Source of the DNA: Triparma columacea
Taxonomy: Eukaryota; Sar; Bolidophyceae; Parmales; Triparmaceae
Assembly: GCA_030267965.1 (NCBI GenBank)
Contig: BRYA01001055.1
Location: 4,529-68,528, forward strand
Length of the DNA stretch: 64,000 nt
Reading direction: 5' to 3'
Position numbers and translations under genes: made by a program. The notes under the pieces are model-generated. The model saw nothing but the letters and a program-made list of their open reading frames with translations, had not been told where the DNA came from and searched no databases. This document shows, piece by piece, positions 52,155-64,000 of the stretch (positions within the stretch are counted from its first letter, which is position 1; each line of letters begins with the position of its first letter).

Positions 52155-52953
52155 ATGATCTCCCCAAACAAGACCCAATCCGTGACGAAAGTGTCTCCAA
52201 AGACCTACCAGCCTACGGTCCCGACCGTCACCTCTGCCTCCAAGGACGCAAAATGGACTTCCTACGACGACGAGGTGTATTGCGCATCCCGGATATTCCC
52301 GGGTTCTTCGTTTGTATCTGACTTTGATATGCAGCAGCACACTCGGGACAACCTCAAGGTCACCTGCCCAGGCACGCCTGATGCCACTGTATTCGAGGGC
52401 GGGACGACTCTAGAGGGTGACGTTTGGAACGTTAAGTGCCTCCAAGTGTGCAGAGGTTACTCTCGTAAACATGTCAACGCCATGATCGCCGAGAAGGTAT
52501 ATACATATATATATGGCCTCCGTGACACATTGTTCCCTCCCCTCCCCTTCCTAACCCCCCCCCCCCCAACCCCAGGTGTACAAATCGGCAATCTGGCTGT
52601 CCACCCTTTCCTCCATCAAACCCTCCCTTTCCTGCAGCACCTTTACGATCGCCCTTCTTGTTCGTCCCACGCTCCACCTTGCTGCTCTCCGCATCGCATC
52701 CTACGCTAACGTGCTTCTCAACGACACAGTATTCGACATCAGGATAATCGAGGCCCCTCTGCGTGCCGTGATGGCGATGACAGATAGCAACGTGAGGAAG
52801 GGATCCTTGCTGGCGAAGCGTAAATACATCTCTGCATCTCTGGTGCTCAAGGCGCTCGAGGACGGCAGGTCAAGCGCCAAGGAGGGGGGGCTTAACTTCG
52901 ACGACGACGATCAGTGCTCTTACGAGCTTTTGTTCGTTATCTTTGAGCTGTAG
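52155..52953 (+). CDS. Hypothetical protein, two exons
   Basis: Exons 52155-52496 and 52576-52953 join in frame (phase 0) to 239 aa from the ATG at 52155. I do not recognise the family. The first ~30 residues are S/T/K/P-rich; the rest looks globular, with WTSYDDEVYCASRIFPG, VWNVKCLQVCRGYSRKHVN, a hydrophobic central part (ALLVRPTLHLAALRIASYAN) and a C-terminal NFDDDDQCSYELLFVIFEL. No signal peptide. The intron has a long C run right before CAACCCCAG. An upstream ATG at 52106 opens an overlapping frame that is not in phase with exon 2. Confidence 0.65.
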
Positions 52954-53074
52954 CACGAGTAGACGCGACGATGTACGCACAGTTTTCAGGAACCTCACAC
53001 TAACACGGCAGTTTGTATTACAAAGCTTTCACACTATTTCCTGTTGCCCCTATAGCCCCCCCCTCTCTCCCCCC

Positions 53075-56000
53075 TTATAACCCCCCGTACCCCGCACTCA
53101 ACTCCGATGCGCTTGTGACGAAGTCCGCATCAAGCGTTGGGCTGCTCTCGATTGCGTAGAGGAGCTTCTCCCTGAAGATTTCCTTGGAGCTGTACTCGGG
53201 CACCATGAGGCTGAAGAAGCAGGTGCTCGAAGTTACCAGATAAGAATCCCCCCCGCTTCCCCCCTCCCCAGCACCTCCGCCACCCTCCTTTTTCTGGAGC
53301 TTGAAGGGTTGGTCGAAGTCCTCCCTCCGTGCCGGTAGGCTCGTCCTGGCCCAGACGAACTTCAGGAACGCCCTCCTTTCCTCGTTTGTCATCTCCGCCA
53401 AAATCTCCCACAGCCAGCTCACGACCTTATCATTCTCTCTCCAACCCTCGTACTCTGTGCATTCCTTCAGCAAGCCCACATTGATCTCCCCCCCCCCGCA
53501 GAACACCGACTTGAGCTCCCCGGCGCTGAACAGAGGGAATAGTTCCACAGGAACAACCCCTCCCATTCCATCCTTAAGCTCCTTCAACTCAAGCTCCGCC
53601 AGCCCTCCCAGCACATCGTCAGGGCTCCTGACCCCCTCCTTTACCTGCTTCAAACCCAAGTAATCCACCTCCCCCAAAATTCCCTCCAGCTCCTCGGCAC
53701 TCAACTTCTCCGAGCCCCTCTTGACAAGCAGTCCCCAAAAACTGCACTCCCCCAACCTGAGGTTCAGTGGGATCTTCAGCCTCACCGCACTGCCGAACAG
53801 CTTCCCGACGAAAGCCTTCCCTCCGCCCTTCCCCCCCCTTCTCCCGTCAACTTCCCTCCTCAGCCCCCTCTCGACTTCCCCGAGCCCTCCCAAATCTCCC
53901 GAACCCCCATTCTTCGCCTTCCTCTTCAGCATGTACAGCTCCTGCCCATCCCCGATCCCCCCCAAGTTGTTCGAAGTAGGTTGGAACATGTTCCACTCGC
54001 TGTCCCCCCCCACCCCTTCCCCTAGGAGCTCCTCCACAACGTCATCGTAAAGTGCCCTCATGGGCCCTCCGTGGTCGTCTGCGCCCTCCCCCACCAACTT
54101 GATCTTGAAGAACCGAGCCTGCCCCCCGCTCCCCCTGGCAATGTAGCAGCGTCTAAACGCGGCGCTGCTCCAGCTCTTCATCTCCCCGTACATCTGAGCG
54201 ACGACGGGCTTCGATCGCGTGATGCGGTTGACCTTGATGGTCTTGATTTCACGGGGAATTTCGTACTCGTCGTGGCTTGGCGCTGTCGGGGTGATGGTGC
54301 TCTGTAAGATTACATTGAAGTAAGTTCTCTTGGTACTCGTCGTCAAAATTGTCTTGGTTCGCACGATGAGGTCCCCCGCGCAACCGCCAACGATCCAGTC
54401 GTCACCAACCCTGACGCTACCCCCTCCGCTTCCGTTCAGCCCTCCGAACAGCGCAGAAGCCTCCTGGCTGCATCGCAAGCAAATCAGCGGAAGACCCCGC
54501 GCGACGATCTTGTTGAGAGTCAGGACCTTTGCAATCTCGATCATGATGTCTCTCACCCCCATCTTCAACCCCTCCAAATGTTTCCTCGCAATCTGGTTCA
54601 TTAGCGCATCTGAATCCCCTCCATCCCCAACGCCAACCCCGTAAGCAACACTGGAACTCAGGGCATCGAACGCCAACTCGTCGCTCCCACACTCGGCCAT
54701 GATCTCATTGATCATCTCAACGAGGAGCTCCCACTTCTCTTCCCCGCCTTCCAGGGCAAAGTCGCGCTCCATCGTCATCTGGCTTTCTCCCCTCATGATC
54801 CCTTGCAGCTGGAGTGCAATCCTCATGGCGACATCAGTCGTATTCTCTCCCTCCCTCTTCCCCACCTCCTGAACAATAAGGTCGTCTCCACTGCCCCTAA
54901 TCCTTCCACTGCACCATCCTTCCCTTTCCATATCACCCCCCACCCCCTCCCCCTTTTCAGGAATCTTGACCTTGTACCGCATGATGCCGCAGCTGTTGAC
55001 TCGCCTCTCGGAATACTCGTACTCCTTGTGCGCCTCGAGCGAACCGATATTCTTGCTGCTGTCGAGATCAATCTCAACGTCGGTTCTAACCACAGCTCCA
55101 GGCTCGTAGACTACCTTCATCCGCCCCCCCGAGAAATCCTTCGACAGGGGAAGTACAATGTCCAGGCACCTATCGTCGACGCGTTTCAACACCTCGAGCC
55201 CGTCCTCAATGCAATCGCACGCCCCCAGCATCCACGCCCTCCCTCCTCCCTCGACTAAGCTGCCACCTTCTCCTTTCTGACTAACGAGGCGGTAGTAGAG
55301 GTTGCCGCCATGTGCTCCCAAAATTTCAGCCTCCTCACGGAGTTCCAAGGGTCTCCCCCCCGAGCGTTTCACTCTGATGATATCGCCTGGCAAGAGGATA
55401 TACCTCATGCCTGAGTTCATACAGGCCTCAATCACATCGACAGGCTCCCTCGAAATCTTCAGTGTGATGTTCCCTCGGGTAAGCACGTCGCTTGATCTCT
55501 TGTTCTTCCACGTTTGAAATTGTTCGAAGGAGAGTTTTGCGAACCAAGCAGGCATTTCAAGACCGTCTTTCCATCTCTGCAGGATGTCACATCCTCGGAT
55601 TACGTCCGCAATGGTGTCGAGAGGGTGCACCTGTGTGCCCACGGTACCGATGTACTTGTTGTTCAACGTGACCCTATCTCCCAGCGCCCTAAGGCCGATG
55701 ACAGGGTACAGCGGTTTGAGAACATTCTTGGCTCCAATCATTCCACGCCTGCCCTCAGATCCATTGGGCGCGCCCATCCCGAGGCCACCTCCTCCGAGTC
55801 CATCACCTGCGTAGCCGTAGGGCGAGATAGCCTCGAAAGCGCAGCCCAAATCCTGCAGGCTATGTTCTCCATACTTTAAACCGTCCAAGAAATAACTCAA
55901 ACGGCCTGCATCGCAGTCGAGCAGTACACCAACGGTATCGCCGGGGTGAAAGTGTGCTCCATAGATTCTCTCAGCGCCCGCTTGCGATGTCGCCCTAAAG

Positions 56001-59000
56001 TTGACAAAACCCATACCCGTCCATCGTTGGTACTTGTTATTATCGTCGTTTGGCTTCTCGCTAACACCAATGTAGACATTGCCCGGCTCCCCAGTCTCGA
56101 CCTTGACTTCAAAGTAATGCTGACCCGTCGTAAACCCCACGTTGCCGTAGACTAAACCACGGCACTCGCTCGACGACCCCCAAACAGAGTTCCTGTCTGA
56201 TGAGACTTGGATACTGGATGCGCAACACTGGGGGTCAAACTGGAGCACCGACGCCGCCCCCCTTACGGCTCTCAACTTCCACTTATGCTCTACGCAGAGT
56301 TCTCCCCCCGCACTGGACCTCAAGATTGGAGAACGGAAGGTTGTAGATGCGGTGAGTGTGGCCCCCTTCAGGTCAGGGGTTGCGTCGATGATGGTGAACT
56401 CGTGTTGCGACCCAGGCACGTAAGTCGCCTGTCCGAATCGCTGGGTCCATCCCACAGCACCGGTTCCGAAAAGTAAGCGTTCCTCGGTTATTGTCATCCG
56501 GTTCTCCTGCCTCTCTCCTGTGACGAGGATGCCACAACCGAAGTGAGGAACATCCATGATTCCAAACCACTTCGCACCAGCCTCGTCGGTCGCCTTGATC
56601 TTCATAATGACCCCACACTCGAGCTCCTTGGTTCCGAAGCCGCTCCTTGCCGCGGCCGCCTCATTAGAGTCAGGAGTGGCAAACCTCAACTCCGCCTTAG
56701 TCTTCTCCTTATTCACCTCCACGTGACACAAGTCGAAGCAGCCACCGATGCCCCACCTGTAGACTCTCTCCTCGCCGGTCTTTTCCCAGCGGACTAGCCT
56801 CCCCCCGCCCTTAACACCTCCGTAGTCAACAATCTTGAGAACAGTTCCCAAAGGGAGAGCTGGAAGGTCAACAATGCTCTTGGCAGTAAGCCCCGTCCTG
56901 CGGCCGCCCCTCCTTCTCTTATCCTTTGCTTTCTTCCTTTTCCTCTTCTTCCTCTCTTTTCTTTCCCTCTCTCTATCCTCGGCAGCCTCCACTGCCGCGG
57001 CCTCTGCCGCCCTGACGTCCTCTTCACTCTGCTCAGTGTTGATGCTGGCAATGGTGTTGTCGTCGCCACCCGTTTCAACTGTTGCGGCGTCTGTTGCAAG
57101 GGAAACGGCGTCCGTCGCCAGCGAAAGAGATCCGTCATCTTCATTTTCGTTTTCGGCCGTGGCATCGTCATCGGAGGGGTTGGTGTTGTGTTGCTGGTGC
57201 GGTTGTGGGGAGGTGGCCTGAGAGCTGTTTGCGGAGAGTGCAGAGGCATCGTCATCGCACTCCTCTGCGTAGTCATGGCTTTCATCTTGCTGCTCGGACC
57301 CTCTATGGCTCTTTTCTTCCTCCATTTCCCTTTCCATTTCCCTTTCATTTTCATTTTCATTTTCCTTCTCCGTCTCTTCCAACTTCACCTCCCACCCATC
57401 CTCCTCTCCGTACACACTGTCCTTCCAATCGGGGCCTCTCATGACGGTCATGCCAACATCCAAAAAGGGAGGCCCTTCTCCTCCGTCCATGAGAGCCCTG
57501 ATGGCAAACTTCTTCGCCGAGTAAGCTTTGAGAGCTTCAACCTCACCGATGACCATCTTCCCCTGGAAGGTAACCCAATCATCAGTGACGACATGGTCGT
57601 CGAGTCCAAGGTAGGGGCGAGGAAGCTGCGAGGGGACGGTGTTGTCGAGTGTAGCAACCCCAACCCCCCCCTCAGAGTCAGTACCGGTGGCCAACAATAG
57701 TTCCACGAGAGCTTGGAGGTACTTGGAGTAAACGGGGGCGGCTGCCCTCTCAGCCCAGATCCTTCTGACCGTTATCTCCTTGAGTCTTTCAAAGTAGGCG
57801 AGAACCTTGGGCTCCTTCACAGAGGATAGGCTAGCTCCCTCTCGGAGAAGGATGCTGCAGTGGTTGGCGGAGATCATCCTAAAGGGCATGGACGGGGAAA
57901 GAAGTCCACTAGCCCACGCCTTGAACAGCTGCTGTCTCACATCGCGGTCACCACCGTCTCCGCTACTTCCCCTAAATGTAGACAAAAGGAGCCCAGACAG
58001 CCAGGAAACGAAGCGGATGTCCCCACCCCCAATCCCAACGCCTATGGAGTTTCGTGTGGGGTCGAGGGGGGAAGAAGAGAAATTATCAGGCTGAGATTCA
58101 TCTTCATCCTCGTCAATCTCATCTTCGACCTCTACCCTGGCCTTGGATTTAGAAATATTCGCCACAGTTTTCTCAACTTCCCTAATACATTCATCCTTGA
58201 AGCCGTCGACGGCCCCACAAACCTTCATGAGACTCTGCTTTAAGAAAGGGAGGCATTGAAAGCCCCCGAAGGAGAAGGCAAACTCAGCTGCCTTCCCAAG
58301 GCTGAGATCTTTCGACGTTGCCTCTTCTTGGAATTCCTCACTGGCCTCATTCAAGAACAACACACCACAGAACTCCCTTCCTCCGCTATTGAACCCGCTG
58401 CAGCCAAGTCCCAAGCACTCGGCACTCAACGCCATTGCGCCCGCCTCGCCAGTGATGCCATCACTACACAAAGTCTTCACAAGCCTGAAGACGTCCTTGA
58501 CGTTGCCATTGTTTACTACAACGTCCCTGTGTTTCCGCAGCATCTCCAGGGTCCCTCTCCTCGCGTAAAGGACGCAGAGCTTGTAACCCGCCAGCCCAAA
58601 CTTGAATCTCGCCCTCTCCTCGTCCTCCTCGATTACCTTGAGGGGGCTCTCCTCCCTGTCAACCCACCTCTCGCCTTCCGAGGACCTCCTGCCAATTCCT
58701 GTACCACCCAAGTGGACTGAGGCATCAGCCCCATTGTACCTGTGCTGGTGCGAGAAGAGCTCGTTCCCGACCTCGGAACCAGAGAAATCCAGGGAATCTG
58801 AGTGCGTCTTGAACAGGAAATCTCCAAGGGGTTGGTATCCTTCAGGCAGGTACTTCATGCCACCGTTGCTTTGCAAATGCTCTCCACCGAGGACTATTTT
58901 GCACTTTTCCTTTCTGTTGAAGCTCAGGCACATTCTAACTCCACCACAAGGCTTGAAGCCATCGCTTGAAAAGGCAAGCCCGCAGCCGCATTCCTCTCCC

Positions 59001-62000
59001 ATACCGTTCCTCCAAAACGAGACAGTCTTCTCGTCCATGTCAACTCCGACCCCAATCACATCGCCCTTGCGCCACTTCGACCCCCACGGGACGGGGAACT
59101 TGTGCCACCTGTAGCACCTCCATCCATCAAAAGCCCAACTTCCGATGCCGTCCCCACAACCATCACCTCTGTCGCTGTTTGCATTGTAGCAAGCGTCAGC
59201 CCACCCTATTTGCATGCATCCCGAGGTCTGCAGGACAACTTCGTAGTACCACTTGCCAGAAGTGATCAAAGAACCCGACGTTCCGACGCTCGCAAACCCT
59301 CCAGCAGGAACTCCCGTGATTTCCATCGTTCGCTTGTTGATTCTCGACCCCCCTGATATCTTTCTTAAGGGACAAGGTATCCCCGACCATGCAACATCAA
59401 CGCCAGAGGGAGCCTTAGTAGTGTCCATCGAGGAGGCAGGCTTCTTCTCTTCGTTACCTAAGACGCAGTCCTGGGCTGAGAGCCTTTCCATGTTTTTCGT
59501 GATGTAACTCAAGGCGCTCTTCACTCCAACCTTGCCCTGACCACCCAGTGCTTCGTCAATCCATCTGTCGGGGTAACCCATCTTGAGCAGAGTCTTCAAT
59601 GACTCTGCGTCGATCGTGTCTTCTTCGCTCTCCTCGCCATCGTGATCGTCGTCATTATCTCCCCCCTCCCCCGCTCCTGTCCCTGTTACCTTTTTCGCAT
59701 CTTCCTCCTTCTGTTCCTTCCTCCTCTCCCTCTCCCTCTCCTCTTCCAGCAGTGCGTCCATCTCTCCGCTTCTCTCGAAGCAGAAGTGGATTGCAGCCTC
59801 AACACTGCCACCTGCCCGTCTCAGTGCCAGAGAGCACCACTCAGGCGGGAATCCCATTTCGAGCATCTGCTGGAACGCGAGGGACTCTTGAGATTCAGAA
59901 TTGTCAACCACGTCTTCGTTGTCCTCGTCGTGCTCAGAGCCGGACTCATCCTCCTCATCAACTTCGCCTCGCATTCCTTCACGAGCGTCCTCATCCTCCT
60001 CCTCCTCGTCGTCGTCGTCCTCGTCCTCGTCCTCATCACCATCCTCGTCATTATCTTCATCATCTTCATCCTTCTCATCATCTTCCTCATCCTCCCCTAA
60101 AAGCCGAGGTGGACCTTGATCGGCGTTCATTGGTGGAGGTGTGACGAGGTCTCTCGGAGAAGGCGTGGCTAGTTCTCTGCCATCGTCTTCAGCCCTAGAG
60201 TTAGTTTGGGTTGGAGGCGGAGGCGGAGGCAAGAGTTCCGAAACTTCGGTATTTTCCTCCTTCTCCTTCTCCTTCTCCTTCTCCTTCTCTACTTGCAGGA
60301 TGTCACTTTCTTTCATTTCTTCCCTGTGAATGGCCAAGGCAGCCTTCTTTCGCTCCCACTCCTCTCGGGCCCTCCAATAATTCCCCTCGATTTCACCCAG
60401 CTCGACAAGTCCAACATCGAGCTCATTCGTGTGCTGCTGCTTACTTCCGCTTTTTTCGTAGATGCTCATCTCATCAGAATTAGCAAGCTCCAAGGATGCT
60501 ATCGAGAGTAAGGCATCAAAATTCTCCCCGCTACCGCAGCCAAGAGTTACAGCCGCCCTAACCCTCTTGACGAGTTCTTCAATTTCCGAACCGCAAACCT
60601 CCGATGTTACGTCCGCTTTCACAACACCCTTCCTAGAGACGGTCAGGATCCGCTTTCCTGCCTCAGTACGACTGTCACTCGTGATCCCCTTAACCACGTT
60701 GCAAAACTGGTGGATTCTAAACCTGATGCTACCATTGTCCTCCTCTATCTTTCCCTCATCTCCCTCAGTGATGACGCCCTTCACGACATTCTTGTGCTTC
60801 TCAGAGAGCGCGTGGAAGTAAAGCCTCGCCTTGAGCGACGACAAGTTGTGAACGGGGCCGGAAAGCAACCTTGGAATGAATTCGTCAGACAACCTTATCC
60901 CAACCTCCTGCAGGATGAAGCACCTCCCGCTCTTCTCTGTGCCAATCTTGACTCCCCTGCCTTCGATCTCGAGATCACGGCCTTTCCCCGTAACCTTCCC
61001 GCTCTTTTGCGACGACCATTTCAACACTATGCCGACCTTGTCCCTCTCAAGCGAGGGTGACGAGTAAACTGCATGAGCGCCGCTGACCATTCCTGCGGGA
61101 ATCCCAGAGAGGCAGTAAAGCACACCGGCTTTATCTACATTCGACTCAATGTAAGAATTGATGGGAGAAGCCATCGCACAAAGTCGGAACAGAGATACCG
61201 CCGAGATTCTAGTTTCAGTCGAGAACTTCGAGTCTCCTGCGACCATTGTGATGCTATTGAGTAGACTCTCAGTGATGGAGGCAACGGGAGGACTCTCCAT
61301 CGCGTCTCCACCGATCATTGATCGGAGAAGGTGGGCCACGCACGATATTCCGAGCCCAAGGTTTATGCACCTTTCCCACACAGTAAAGTCTCCGAAAGTG
61401 GCAAAGCCTATGCCCTCACGAAGGAACTTTTCAACCACCTCGAGAAGATTGCACAGTAGCTCTCGCTGAGCCGCGGGAGGGCGCATAGGGAGGACGTGTG
61501 GCAACTGAAAGCCGAACAGGTTGAGCGAAGAAGTTTGGCTCTGCTTTTCACTGGCTTGCTGCTCGTCAGTGCAAAGGTCCAACGATGCCTTGAGCTCGTT
61601 CCAAAGCACCTCCAATCCCTTAGCTCTTGCCTCCGGGTCCCAGTTGCTTCCCTCCTTCTTGAAAACTGAAACACTAAGGGCCTTGTATCCTGCCTCCTTG
61701 AGTTTCCTCCAATCTTCGATTTTGTCGGTGTCCACCAGCTTCCTTAAATCCTCAACCACGCTGTTCAGCGCAAGAGAGGAAACGAACAATTCCCAGCCGC
61801 GACCTCTCTTTCCCTCGAAGCCCCTGAGCTTGATAAGAGAGTCCGTGGAGGGAAGGTTCGAGAGGGTTGTAAATATGTTTTCCTTTATCGTTCCGACTAT
61901 TCGCCTCGCAAAGTAGTTGATACCGTTGGGTGCTGATTCTTCGTCGGACCCGAAGTCTACCCTGATGCCAGACAACCCCGCCAATAGCGTTCTCTTTCCG

Positions 62001-64000
62001 TCTTGGTCGAAATTGTTCAAGGCCGCTTGGAAAGTTAACAAGAACAACCCGTGGCTTGTGTAGTTCGCAGTCGCTAATCTCATCTTCGAGGTCAACGTCT
62101 CGAAGTAGATGCCGTCCCTCTCCGTCCTAATGGACTCGACATAGTTTTTGACAAGAGAAGTGAGATCCTCTAGTTCGTTGGTCGCGTTGGGGTAAAGCGT
62201 ATTGAGGAAGTTGGCGATTGATTCGGTGTCGGTACACGCCTTTCTCACTCCTTCCTTCACTTTTGGGCTCGAGTTGCTCTTGCTCGGGGACATCCTTGCT
62301 CTGCACAGTTCCTCCATGGCAAGCTTCGCACATTTGAAAACAGCCAGCTTGTCCTGTTCTTTCAAGTCCGAAGGCAGGTGGCGAAGAAAAGAGGACGTGA
62401 GGAGTCTGCGGGCATCTGGGAACAGTTCAGGCTGCATCCTCGCCATCATGCTCTCGCCGCCAACTTTAGAAAGTAAGTCCAGATCCTCGCTCGCAGAGAT
62501 TGGTTCTCCGGGGCGAGGATCCTCACAGGGACGGTCAGAGTTAGGAAACGCAAGTTCCTGGAATTCCCCCCCCCCTTCCCATGCAATCATGCCATTCTCG
62601 GCAATTTGGGGCAACGCATCACTTTCGCCAGCAGTCCACCCTCTCCCGACTCCCTTGGCGACCTCGACGAAGGCTTTGGCGACCAAAAGTTGCGTCGGAA
62701 AGGATGGCTTCGCTTGCGCCCTTCCCTTGGCCTTCCAGTCGACCCCGTCAACCGCGACCTTGCCGTCAAAGACCCCCCCACAGACCACGCCCTCCCATAA
62801 GTGGCCGGCTAACGTCTTGAACCTGCAGAAATGACCAAAGTTGTCAGGCTCGACGAAACCTGATAATATTTTGTCTCCATCTGGCCCAATGACGCCATCT
62901 GAGACATTGACGGTAAAAGTCTCCTTGACGGGGCTCGGGGGAGCGGTCAATTCTCGCGACCTCAGGAGCGACGATACAGGGCTGTCCATGCTTCTCTCCA
63001 TCTCCCAAATCCCGCTGAAGCCTGCATCTGGAACCTCGAGTTTCCCCAAGTCCACGAGGCTCTGAAGCACCTTCATCCTAAGGCCATCCTCGAAATCCCC
63101 TCCGTACTTCCAGATTACGACAAGGAGCCCATTTACAACCATCTCCCTCCACCAGACTGGGTTCGAAGGGGCAGGAATAACTTTACCTGCGTGGTCACTG
63201 ACGACCGAGCATGACTTCACATTGCGCAGCCACTCATCGATTCCCTCCCCCCCACCGTTACTGACGAGGATATTGACTTCGTCGTCTTTTTGGTACATCC
63301 CTATGGTGGGGATGAGGTCTCCGTCAACTGGAAGATCTTTGAAAGCAGCCCCGTAATCCTTCACACTGCCGTCCTTCGCAGTCACGACAAAGCTCATTTC
63401 CCTCTTTTCTCTGTCGACCTTGACATCCACCCTGTCTCCAGTTCCCCAGCCTGAGACGAGCAGGCAAGGAGCGAAGCGACGACCGGAGAGTTTAGTAAGG
63501 TTAGCGGATTAGGTTCCTCGCGACGCGGGAAAGCTGTCTTGCTCTTTGTCCATTCTCACCTTCTCCGTAAGACCTCCTCTTTTCCCTGCCGAACCAGACT
63601 GCCTTGGTTCCTATCACACCCCAGCCCTCCTTGTCGCCACCGACGTAAGTCTTGAGGTTGGCCATGTCCGTCGTGACACCCAGGAAGGTGTGGGACTTGG
63701 GGGAGAGGACAATTTGAACGCTGAAACAGTAGACTTCTTTGGGTTTGATGCGTCGGTTCGTTTGGACGCTGCCCCAAGTCTTGCCGGCCTTTTGCTTCGC
63801 CCTGCTCGCGTCAATGACCTCGATGCTGGGGGCGTGCTTCGTGAACTGAAGCCTCTGCCCTCCGGAACTAGACGGGGAGAGGAAGAGGCTGGGGACGACG
63901 ATATCATTCAAAACTGCGGTGACAGTCGAGATGAAAGGGGTCGGAGCCGGAACGGAGCGCTTGCTCAAGATGTAAGACGTCAAGACATCGAAAACTTCCC
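53075..64000 (-). CDS. Giant SPRY/UBA/HECT E3 ubiquitin ligase (HECTD4/HERC1-like), 5' end beyond window
   Basis: Exons 63450-53075 and 64000(+)-63560 with a 109-bp intron; more than 3590 codons lie in the window and the frame is open at the right edge. From the N-terminal side: a SPRY-like part across the splice (GWGVIGTKAVWFGRE); a long helical region; an acidic run (DEDEDEDDDDEEEEDED) with two UBA-like motifs (LEMGFPPEWCSLALRRAGG; LLKMGYPDRWIDEAL) near residues 1180 and 1280 of the long exon; SPRY (GKWYYEVVLQTSGCMQIGW, about 1380-1490); SPRY (TTGQHYFEVKVETGEPG, about 2420-2540); and C-terminal HECT. In HECT, GADDHGGPMRALYDDV marks the N-lobe and SSTCFFSLMVPEYSS holds the catalytic Cys, 47 residues before the end. 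It transfers ubiquitin to substrates via thioester. Confidence 0.93.

Noticed and set aside
59599..60144. Plus-strand frames opposite the acidic run of the HECT ligase
   Set aside because: Poly-Ser/Leu products result from the complement of Asp/Glu codons.
1..64000. Prokaryotic or viral origin of the window
   Set aside because: Spliceosomal introns in at least a dozen genes, eukaryote-only families and lack of operons, capsid or polymerase genes speak against it.
1..64000. tRNA genes and intact transposable elements
   Set aside because: None seen in the gene-free stretches by eye; a covariance-model scan and a repeat-library search were not possible here, so small or decayed ones could be missed.

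Overview
The window is nuclear DNA of a eukaryote. Almost every multi-exon gene has short GT-AG introns (about 75 to 400 bp), and all splice models given here keep frame across every junction. The gene set is eukaryotic: HECT ligase, Tudor-SN, DDT/WHIM chromatin factor, ABCF2-type ATPase, cytosolic-type HisRS, Dus3, FYV7. BspA-type leucine-rich repeat genes, START-repeat membrane proteins and a possible bipartite plastid-type leader point to a unicellular stramenopile alga, perhaps near diatoms or Parmales. That placement is inference from family recall, not a search.

Layout. 1-8.7 kb (all minus): an edge-truncated hypothetical gene, a four-exon GxGYxYP putative glycoside hydrolase, a short WD40 (WDR74-like) relic, and a START-repeat/multi-TM gene broken by a 4-bp duplication. 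9.4-12.5 kb: a 2OG-Fe(II) oxygenase with a C-terminal PDZ domain and an ADCK2-like ABC1 kinase. 12.6-17 kb: two BspA-type LRR genes in a ~2.1 kb tandem duplication; a third copy lies at 22.8-24.2 kb in the opposite direction. 17-22.7 kb: O-methyltransferase, histidyl-tRNA synthetase, a small secreted Cys-rich protein and an FYV7-like rRNA-processing factor. 24.7-34.7 kb: ABCF2/ARB1-like ATPase, a rhodopsin-like GPCR with an antisense Cys-rich ORF in its first intron, a D-serine dehydratase-like PLP enzyme, a DUF4139 protein with a complete ubiquitin fold inside it, and a GlcG/HbpS protein. 34.8-42.3 kb: M48 peptidase, EamA transporter, SET-domain methyltransferase, Dus3 and a membrane-anchored NUDIX hydrolase. 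42.3-64 kb: Tudor-SN, a DDT/WHIM protein, a GT61-type glycosyltransferase, an orphan two-exon gene and a giant SPRY/UBA/HECT E3 ligase that runs off the right edge.

The genes do not form one pathway; it is a compact, gene-dense chromosome arm with RNA maturation and translation genes (HisRS, FYV7, ABCF2, Dus3, Tudor-SN) scattered among ubiquitin, chromatin and membrane genes. Two signals cross gene boundaries. Many introns carry a TCGCTTCGCTC-type motif just before the 3' splice site, in the gene's own orientation and sometimes mirrored near the 5' end, as expected for an introner-like intron family. A 17-bp TATA-containing promoter word recurs upstream of two unrelated genes. The most unusual gene is the DUF4139 protein with embedded ubiquitin (30971-33786). 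No tRNA, rRNA, CRISPR array or intact transposon was recognised.
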